DNA of 12,825 nt, from contig JAEWIV010000069.1 of assembly GCA_023386865.1 (NCBI GenBank), positions 1 through 12,825 of the forward strand. The letters are read 5' to 3'. Of the stretch, positions 6,978 through 11,809 are shown piece by piece. The notes under the pieces were generated by a model. It did no database searches. It was not told the DNA's origin and worked only from the letters and a program-made list of their open reading frames with translations. The translations under genes were made by a program, and so were the position numbers. Numbering within the stretch: the stretch's first letter is position 1; each line of letters opens with the position of its first letter. The DNA is from Pseudomonadota bacterium (GTDB lineage: Bacteria; Pseudomonadota; Alphaproteobacteria; Reyranellales; Reyranellaceae).

Positions 6978-7889
6978 TCACCTCCGAGTGACGCCGGTCA
7001 GCACCGGCCGCAAGCGGCTGACGCAATAATCGAAGAACGAGGCGATGCGGGGGATCTTTCGCAAGTCGCGATGGGTGAGCAGGTATATGGGATAGTCGAC
7101 CTCGGGAATGGGGCCGATCACCCGTACGAGGTCCGGATCCAGGTCGGCGAGAGGCGACGGCAAGAGTGCCAGCCCGCCGCCCGATTTCACCGCGAGCAGC
7201 ACGCTTGGAACGTTGCTGGCTTGGCCTGAGATGCGCGCCTGCGGAGCCTTCGACGGCAGCCAGCGCGCCGCGGCGAGAGAGGCGATCTCGCCGGTGAGCT
7301 CGATGATCGAGTGGCTTTTGATGTCTTCAGGCCTTCTCGGCCGGCCATTGCGCTCGACATACGACCGGCTGGCATAGACGGCCCACGGCACGTCGGCGAT
7401 TTTCTTGCCCACCAATGCTTTGTCTCGGATCTCTCCGCCGCGAAGGGCAACGTCCGCCTCGCCGTTCGACAGGTCCAGAACGCGATCGGTCATGAGCAAC
7501 TCGATCTTGATGCCGGGATGCCTCTCGTGGAAATCGTCGAGCAGCGCCGACCTCATCAGGCGATGCGCAATCGCCGTGGAGCATGTCAGTCGGACGGTCC
7601 CCCTCATGCCTTTGTCAAAGGTCGCGGCGTGACGCCGAAGGGCGCTCGCAGCCTGCTCGACGCGCTCCGCGTAAGGCCGCAATTCCTTGCCGTATTCGGT
7701 GAGCCGGTAGCCGCTCGGACGACGCTCCACCAAGGCGCAGCCGAGATGCTTTTCCAGGTCGGCCAGGCGGCGGTGGACGGTCGATTGATTGACGCGCAAG
7801 GCCCTTGCCGCCGCCAGGCTGCTGCCTTCCCGCGCGACCGCCAGGAAGTACCTGAGATCGCTCCAGTCGAACATTGTCAGGTTATGCAT
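6978..7889 (-). CDS. LysR-family transcriptional regulator
   Basis: The N-terminal winged helix-turn-helix is typical: MFDWSDLRYFLAVAREGSSL, AARALRVNQSTVHRRLADLE, then LGCALVERRPSGYRLTEYG (about residues 6-65). The rest fits the periplasmic-binding-like effector domain (about 93-295: RGTVRLTCSTAIAHRLMRSA, HPGIKIELLMTDRVLDLSNG, EADVALRGGEI, then SGGGLALLPSPLADLDPDLV). Length from ATG 7889 is 303 aa; ATG 7874 would give 298 aa and a more usual LysR start (MFDWSDLR) but has no SD, whereas a weak GGGCAAG precedes 7889. The longer open frame to 9125 runs antisense to the hydrolase gene and is rejected. The gene is divergent from the metallo-beta-lactamase-fold gene 129 bp away, the usual layout for a LysR protein and its target. 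The effector is unknown. Confidence 0.92.
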   Translation of the reverse strand: MHNLTMFDWSDLRYFLAVAREGSSLAAARALRVNQSTVHRRLADLEKHLGCALVERRPSGYRLTEYGKELRPYAERVEQAASALRRHAATFDKGMRGTVRLTCSTAIAHRLMRSALLDDFHERHPGIKIELLMTDRVLDLSNGEADVALRGGEIRDKALVGKKIADVPWAVYASRSYVERNGRPRRPEDIKSHSIIELTGEIASLAAARWLPSKAPQARISGQASNVPSVLLAVKSGGGLALLPSPLADLDPDLVRVIGPIPEVDYPIYLLTHRDLRKIPRIASFFDYCVSRLRPVLTGVTRR

Positions 7890-8018
7890 TCTTGCCCGCC
7901 CGCCGCGCAGCCTTGCTGCTCCATGCCGATCGCGGCCCATGGTATCCAGGCTTGCCCGCTCGTTCCAACGAGTTCGCGATCCGATGCCGGGTGCATTCAC
8001 CAGTCGGGGGAAAACGAC
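7890..8018. promoter_or_regulatory. Divergent LysR/hydrolase intergenic region with palindromic candidate operator
   Basis: The 129 bp between the divergent starts contains CTCGTT-CC-AACGAG (7959-7972), a perfect 6+6 bp palindrome about 47 bp before the hydrolase start. It holds a T-N10-A spacing, one short of the classic LysR T-N11-A box. GGGGGA (8006-8011) is the SD of the hydrolase gene. I see no convincing sigma-70 hexamers. A LysR binding role is inferred from symmetry and location. Confidence 0.4.
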
Positions 8019-8981
8019 ATGAAGCTTCGGTTCCGATATGCCGCCGCAGCGCTCGCTCTGCTCGCGGCTGAAGCGTCTGCGCAGGAGCCGCCCCTGACGG
8101 CGAAATGCGAGTCGGCTCCGCTCATGAATGCGTTCACTGTCTTCAGCGATACCGGCCGCATGCCGCCGGACCTCGTCAGGTATCTTGGCGACGGGCCATG
8201 GCATCGGATCGAGCCCTACAAGGCTTTCGACAACGTCTACTATGTCGGCATCTGTTGGGTCTCTGCCTGGCTGATCACTTCGCCGAAAGGCCACGTTTTG
8301 ATCGACACGCTTTACGGGCCGTACACCGGCCAGCTGCTCGAAAACATTCGCGCGCTGGGGTTCGATCCCAAGGACATCAAGCTGGTCGTCGTCACCCACG
8401 GTCACTTCGACCATGCAGGAGGCATCAGCCAACTCAAGTCGGAGCTTGCGCCCGGAACACGCTTTGCCATGACCAAAGAGGGATGGCGCGAAGGAGCGGA
8501 AGAATCGGCTTCGCATCCGCGGTTCCCGTGGAAGATGATCGAGCCTGACATGGTGCTCACCGATGGTCAGACGGTCACCGGCGGCGACGTGGCCATCGAG
8601 GTGTTCGAGACATCCGGCCATACGATGGGCACCGCCTCGTTCGCGTTCGATGCCCGCGATGGCGACCGCACCTACCGCGCGATCACGGTCGGCGGCCTGG
8701 GGCTCAATCGCATCCGCGGTCCGGAACAAGTGGAGGCATTCATCGCCAGCCTGGAGCGCATCCGCGCCCTCACGCGGGATGGCGCGCGCCCCGTGGAGCT
8801 GCACCTTACGACACATGGGTTCTCGACGGGTCTCACCGAAGCAAAAGACCTGCTCAAGACGCGAAAGCCTACGGATCCACATCCTCTCGTAGACTTGCCG
8901 GGTTTCCGCAGGCAGCTCGACGACTTGCAGGCCGGGGCCGAGAAGCGGCTCGTTCTCGAGCGCCAGAAGAAGGCGGATTGA
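8019..8981 (+). CDS. Secreted metallo-beta-lactamase-fold hydrolase (subclass B3-like)
   Basis: The 320-aa product starts with a Sec signal peptide (positive KLRFR, hydrophobic AAAALALLAA, likely cleavage ASA-QE after residue 21). Metal-binding motifs are clear: His127-x-His129-x-Asp131-His132 in THGHFDHAGG, His201 in SGHTMG, and a likely final ligand His266 in LTTHGF. HxHxDH with separated His residues and no zinc-ligand Cys fits the B3-type arrangement with two zinc ions. The GHTMG site replaces the common GHTPG. Such periplasmic proteins include B3 beta-lactamases and other hydrolases (lactonases, esterases), so substrate specificity is open and resistance should not be assumed. ATG 8019 has GGGGGA at 7 nt; the upstream open frame is antisense to LysR and rejected. 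Divergent to LysR, likely its target. It converges with the export gene, 91 bp between stops. Confidence 0.9.
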   Translation: MKLRFRYAAAALALLAAEASAQEPPLTAKCESAPLMNAFTVFSDTGRMPPDLVRYLGDGPWHRIEPYKAFDNVYYVGICWVSAWLITSPKGHVLIDTLYGPYTGQLLENIRALGFDPKDIKLVVVTHGHFDHAGGISQLKSELAPGTRFAMTKEGWREGAEESASHPRFPWKMIEPDMVLTDGQTVTGGDVAIEVFETSGHTMGTASFAFDARDGDRTYRAITVGGLGLNRIRGPEQVEAFIASLERIRALTRDGARPVELHLTTHGFSTGLTEAKDLLKTRKPTDPHPLVDLPGFRRQLDDLQAGAEKRLVLERQKKAD

Positions 8982-9072
8982 TGCCGAGGTCGCCGACCGC
9001 GAGCCGTCAGGCGGAGGCGAAGCTGATACTGCTTCGGCCTGCGTCGATCTGGCCCGGTCAGCCGTACACGAC
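8982..9072. other. Convergent intergenic gap with small hairpin
   Basis: 91 bp between the convergent stops of the hydrolase and export genes. It contains CGAAGC-TGATACT-GCTTCG (9018-9036), a 6-bp stem that might help end transcription from either side, but there is no T tract. No other signal is seen. Confidence 0.3.
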
Positions 9073-10443
9073 CTAGTCGAGCGGCTTCGCCAAGCCGACG
9101 GTCGTCTCCAGCGACGCCGCCGCATCGCGTGGCGGCCGTGCGGTCTGCGTCCTCTCCAGCCTCGATGCGCCGACCTGCTTTGGGGGCGCCTCGAACGCGG
9201 ACGCCGCGGGCGTATCGACCTGCACGACGTCGCCGGGCTGGAGGAGGAAGTCGACCGCCGCGTCGTACTTGACGGTGGTGGTGCCCTTGGAGCGGATCAC
9301 GGTGATCGTGACTTGGTCGCCCTGTTCGCCCGCCAGCCATCCACCTTGGCCTGCGCGGGCCGCCCGCATGCGCTGCGCCGACGGCAGCGTGACCGACAAC
9401 TCCAGCAGCAATCGGTCGGTTTCCCGCAATTCGGTCATCACGCGGCGCTGGTAGTTGTTGTGCAACTCCGCGATCTTGTACTGCAGATCGCCGATCGCGA
9501 GCTCCGCTCTGAGCGATTCCGATTGCAGGCGCGCGATGCTGCCCTCGATTCGCGCTTCTTCGCGTCTGATCTCGATGTAGGTCGGCTTGCGCGCCAGGCC
9601 GGACTTCGCCAGCTGCTCGTAGTCCGCAATCAGCTGCTTGTTGAGCTCACGCTGTCGCAGCTCGAGATCGGCCTGCTGCTTGAGCAGCTCGATCTCGGTA
9701 TGCAAGCGCGGCAATTGCTTCTGCAGGGCCTCGGTTTCCTGTCGCTCGGCTTGCTTCTCGGCCGCGAAAGCACGTTCTTCGCCACTGCGGATCTGGGCGA
9801 CGCGGACCGGATCGGCGACGAGCCCGGACAGGTCGCGGAAATCGATGCGGTCCTCGCCATTTTGTTGCGCCGCCAGGCGTGCCCGCTTCGCGAGGAGGGC
9901 CGCGCGGCTGATCTCCAGCAGGCGGACGCGTTCCTCGGCCTGGAACACGTCTCCAGAAAGGCCGCCATGATCGGATGGGCCGATACCTCCCGCGTGGGCT
10001 ATGGCCGCGAGAAGCGACTGCCCTTCTCGGTAGGGGTAGGGGCCCGGCGTTCGCACCATGCCCAGCACGTAGATCGGACGGAACTCCGCGATCTTGACGC
10101 TGACGACGGGCCTCCGGACGTATCCTTGCTCGAGCGAACGGGCGATGCTCCTTTCGAGCTCGGTCGCCGTGAGAGCGGCCGCCTGAACCTCGCCGACCAT
10201 CGGCAGCCGGATATTGCCGGCTCGATCGACGGTCGATTCGCCGGATAGGTCGGGCTGGCCGAACACCACCACGGCAATCTTGTCTCCGGCCGCAATCCGA
10301 TATGGTTCAACGCGCGGAGACTGGCTCGCCGCAGGCGTGACCGTCCAGGCGGCGAGGAGAGCGAGCGCAAGCGCGCGGCAACGGCGCGCCAGCGAGCGGC
10401 TTCGCGGCTTGCCGCGTCCGTGATTTCCAAAGATCGAGATCAT
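9073..10443 (-). CDS. Polysaccharide export protein, ExoF/Wza-like with long coiled coil
   Basis: The 456-aa product has an N-terminal signal segment (basic to about residue 23, hydrophobic ALALALLAAWTV, cleavage probably near PAAS-Q about residue 40). A poly_export domain follows (about 46-120: YRIAAGDKIAVVVFGQPDLS, VDRAGNIRLPMVGEV, GYVRRPVVSVKI), then an SLBB-type unit (about 122-155, YVLGMVRTPGPYPYREGQSL). A long Glu/Gln/Leu/Arg-rich helical coiled coil spans about 168-355, and a C-terminal beta region includes VTITVIRSKGTTTVKYDAAV and LLQPGDVVQVD. No lipobox Cys is present, unlike Wza, and the coiled coil resembles rhizobial ExoF-type proteins. It probably works in the periplasm to bridge the synthesis complex to the outer membrane. 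ATG 10443 is preceded by GGTGAGG. No Wzc-type kinase or polymerase is in the window. The C-terminal tail (about 405-456) is likely disordered. Confidence 0.9.
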   Translation of the reverse strand: MISIFGNHGRGKPRSRSLARRCRALALALLAAWTVTPAASQSPRVEPYRIAAGDKIAVVVFGQPDLSGESTVDRAGNIRLPMVGEVQAAALTATELERSIARSLEQGYVRRPVVSVKIAEFRPIYVLGMVRTPGPYPYREGQSLLAAIAHAGGIGPSDHGGLSGDVFQAEERVRLLEISRAALLAKRARLAAQQNGEDRIDFRDLSGLVADPVRVAQIRSGEERAFAAEKQAERQETEALQKQLPRLHTEIELLKQQADLELRQRELNKQLIADYEQLAKSGLARKPTYIEIRREEARIEGSIARLQSESLRAELAIGDLQYKIAELHNNYQRRVMTELRETDRLLLELSVTLPSAQRMRAARAGQGGWLAGEQGDQVTITVIRSKGTTTVKYDAAVDFLLQPGDVVQVDTPAASAFEAPPKQVGASRLERTQTARPPRDAAASLETTVGLAKPLD

Positions 10444-10548
10444 CGCCTCACCGGATCCGTTTGACTGGGTCGTTGCTCGACATTGTAGGCAAGAGGCGCG
10501 ACGAAGCGGCGATCCATTAATGGGAAAGGTCGCGGCTGCGCCTTTCGA

Positions 10549-10560
10549 AGAAGGGGTACC
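10549..10560 (-). promoter_or_regulatory. Putative EPS operator, copy B (GGTACCCCTT core)
   Basis: On the minus strand it reads GGTACCCCTTCT, matching copy A (6951-6962) at 11 of 12 positions with one C/T change. It lies about 105 bp before the export gene start, in the same orientation relative to its gene as copy A. The following bases (TCGAAAGG) form only a partial dyad (CCTT/AAGG), so the second half-site is weaker than in copy A. GGTACC is itself palindromic. Confidence 0.45.
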
Positions 10561-10574
10561 TCCTTGGTGATGTG

Positions 10575-10620
10575 AAATGGAGGTGAGGGCAAGATTCGGG
10601 CCACGTGCGGCTCCATTTTT
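10575..10620 (+). repeat. Inverted repeat with following T tract
   Basis: AAATGGAG (10575-10582) and CTCCATTT (10611-10618) are perfect 8-bp arms around a 28-nt GC-rich interior, and on the plus strand the second arm runs into TTTTT (10616-10620). It could be a plus-strand terminator-like stem, for example ending a small or antisense transcript, or a structured part of the export gene leader on the minus strand. The long loop makes a classic terminator uncertain. Confidence 0.35.
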
Positions 10621-10662
10621 GCAGCCGCCGCCGCGCGGGCTTTCACACGTTGCGTAATGATT

Positions 10663-10699
10663 GCTTCGACTTGCACGTCGCAGTGCAAGTTAGCTTCGA
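10663..10699. promoter_or_regulatory. Perfect 8+8 bp dyad flanked by direct repeats
   Basis: ACTTGCAC (10669-10676) and GTGCAAGT (10683-10690) are perfect inverted arms separated by 6 bp. A 7-bp direct repeat GCTTCGA lies immediately on each side (10663-10669 overlapping the first base of the left arm, and 10693-10699). The size and symmetry are typical of a dimeric regulator site such as LuxR, TetR or MarR types. It sits about 220 bp from the export gene start and 190 bp from the luxR start, so it could serve either. Confidence 0.5.
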
Positions 10700-10787
10700 G
10701 GTCGGCGAAATCCAATCCGTGGGACGCACAAGTCAGCTGGTGAGGCCATGCGATCAGGGATTATCGTGAGTCGTTCCTCGATTGATG

Positions 10788-10803
10788 TACTCCCCTTTGA
10801 TAG
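10788..10803 (+). promoter_or_regulatory. Possible variant EPS operator, copy C
   Basis: The plus strand reads TACTCCCCTTTGATAG. Compared with copy A (TACCCCTTTTGGGATAG) it keeps TAC, CCCCTTT and GATAG with small insertions and deletions. It lies about 77 bp before the luxR start, in the orientation of that gene. The match is gapped, so this is a weak candidate for autoregulation. Confidence 0.25.
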
Positions 10804-10821
10804 TGGCGACGTTGGTGATCC

Positions 10822-10847
10822 GGGGAACTGGGAATGGGAATCGGGGG
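10822..10847 (+). promoter_or_regulatory. Canonical G-quadruplex motif in the luxR leader
   Basis: Four G tracts (GGGG, GGG, GGG, GGGGG) are separated by loops AACT, AAT and AATC, satisfying the G3+N1-7 rule. The motif ends 18 nt before the SD (AAGGAG, 10866-10871) and 32 nt before the ATG, on the sense strand, so it would be in the mRNA if transcription starts upstream. Formation and effect are not shown by sequence alone. Confidence 0.5.
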
Positions 10848-10879
10848 CGTGGCAGATGTCGCGCCAAGGAGTGGGGGTC

Positions 10880-11752
10880 ATGGGCACAGTAGCGACCATC
10901 ATCATCGAGCCGCGGCTGCTCGTCCGCGAAGCGCTGGAGTCGCTGATGGAGAGTCATTCCTATCGCTTCATCTGCGGTGCAGGATCGGTAGCGGACATCG
11001 AGGGCTCTTCGATCGCCGATGAGGCGCCCAGGCTGGTGATCCTGGGCGCGCAATCGGTCGACAACGCGGTCACGGAGGCTGTGCGCGTCCGCAAGCTGTG
11101 GCCGGACAGCAAGATCGTCCTGCTGTTCGAGCATGTCGCTCCGGCCGACTTCCAGAAGCTGATCTCATCGCAGCTCGACGGCTGCGTTCCGCTGTTCGCA
11201 TCTCCCCACACGCTCGTCAGCACGCTCGACCTGGTCATAATCAGGGACGTCCGTGTCATGATCGTCGGCGACGCGAAGCGTCCGTCGCTTCCCCCTGTGC
11301 AGACCGAACAGCCGGTGAAGACGGGGAAGGGCCAGGCGGATGGGGCCAGGCAGGAGGCCGTGTCGCCCGCCATGGTCGGCGTGCAGGATCAGCCTTCGCC
11401 CGGCGGCGCCGGCACGCCGGATTCATCGAAGGTGAACGACGTCAATGCAAATGGTGTGTCCCCCATGGGCCATCTGCCCAAACTGTCCGAGCGTGAAGCC
11501 CAGATCCTCGACGGTCTCGTCAAGGGACACGCCAACAAGGTGATCGCGCGGACGTGCGATATCGCCGAGGCGACGGTCAAGGTCCACATGAAGTCGATCC
11601 TGCGGAAGATCCACGTCGGAAATCGCACCCAGGCGGCCATCTGGGCCTTGGAGCACGGTTATGCCTGTGACGAGGACAAGGACCGTGGACCGAAAGCCAT
11701 CGATGCATCGCAAAGGGGCGCTGCCGCGGTCGAGATAGCACCGCCGCTCTGA
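10880..11752 (+). CDS. LuxR-type regulator with degenerate receiver-like domain
   Basis: The 290-aa product from ATG 10880 has AAGGAG (10866-10871) at 8 nt; the open frame extends to 10748, but that stretch reads like non-coding DNA and would include the G-rich motif. The N-terminal about 125 residues fold-match a response-regulator receiver (TIIIEPRLLVREALESLM, PRLVILGAQS, KLWPDSKIVLLFE, then LDGCVPLFASPHTL). The usual phospho-acceptor Asp after the third strand is replaced near Gly56, and the usual Lys before the last helix is absent. A Pro/Gly/Gln-rich linker (about 133-198) leads to a standard LuxR/FixJ helix-turn-helix (about 200-262: LSEREAQILDGLVKGHANKV, then IAEATVKVHMKSILRKIHV). It is therefore probably not controlled by ordinary phosphorylation. 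Position between the EPS export gene and a nucleotide-sugar epimerase suggests it regulates EPS synthesis. Confidence 0.9.
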   Translation: MGTVATIIIEPRLLVREALESLMESHSYRFICGAGSVADIEGSSIADEAPRLVILGAQSVDNAVTEAVRVRKLWPDSKIVLLFEHVAPADFQKLISSQLDGCVPLFASPHTLVSTLDLVIIRDVRVMIVGDAKRPSLPPVQTEQPVKTGKGQADGARQEAVSPAMVGVQDQPSPGGAGTPDSSKVNDVNANGVSPMGHLPKLSEREAQILDGLVKGHANKVIARTCDIAEATVKVHMKSILRKIHVGNRTQAAIWALEHGYACDEDKDRGPKAIDASQRGAAAVEIAPPL

Positions 11753-11793
11753 ACGGCGGGCGATCGCCTGGCCGCGGCCGGCGCTGAATTTTT
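11741..11793 (+). terminator. Weak candidate terminator between luxR and epimerase gene
   Basis: CCGCCG / CGGCGG (11741-11746 and 11754-11759) brackets the luxR stop codon. A second stem, GCC-T-GGCC with GGCC-GGC (11766-11782), is followed 6 nt later by TTTTT (11789-11793). The distance to the T tract is longer than ideal, so termination may be partial, leaving the epimerase gene (58 bp after luxR) co-transcribed or served by its own promoter. Confidence 0.3.
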
Positions 11794-11809
11794 GGCAAAG
11801 AGGGATTTA

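Larger units (their letters stand above)
10444..10879. promoter_or_regulatory. Large divergent EPS control region between export gene and luxR
   Basis: These 436 bp contain no gene I can support: the minus-strand 91-codon frame at 10440-10715 and the N-terminal extension of the luxR frame both look like chance open frames. Instead there are, left to right, the GGTACCCCTT element (10549-10560), inverted repeat AAATGGAG / CTCCATTT followed by T residues (10575-10620), dyad ACTTGCAC / GTGCAAGT flanked by GCTTCGA repeats (10663-10699), a variant element TACTCCCCTTTGATAG (10788-10803), and a four-tract G-rich motif (10822-10847). This density fits a control region for the divergent export and regulator genes. 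Confidence 0.5.

Noticed and set aside
7311..8018. Upstream extension of the hydrolase frame
   Set aside because: It is antisense to LysR, and a clear signal peptide with a good SD begins at 8019.
8019..8981. Calling the hydrolase a beta-lactam resistance gene
   Set aside because: The metal-binding motif is shared by many non-lactamase hydrolases and sequence alone does not show the substrate.
7890..9125. Upstream extension of the LysR frame to a 715-codon open frame
   Set aside because: The extra part is antisense to the hydrolase gene, Arg-rich and without a domain; the LysR N-terminal HTH starts at the ATG near 7874-7889.
10440..10715. 91-codon minus-strand frame that overlaps the export gene start by ATGA
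   Set aside because: The overlap is suggestive of coupling, but the protein has no recognisable features, no evident SD, and the frame covers the repeats and operator-like elements; more likely leader DNA.
10748..10879. N-terminal extension of LuxR by 44 codons
   Set aside because: The extension lacks receiver-like sequence and is encoded by the G-rich leader; ATG 10880 has a strong AAGGAG SD.
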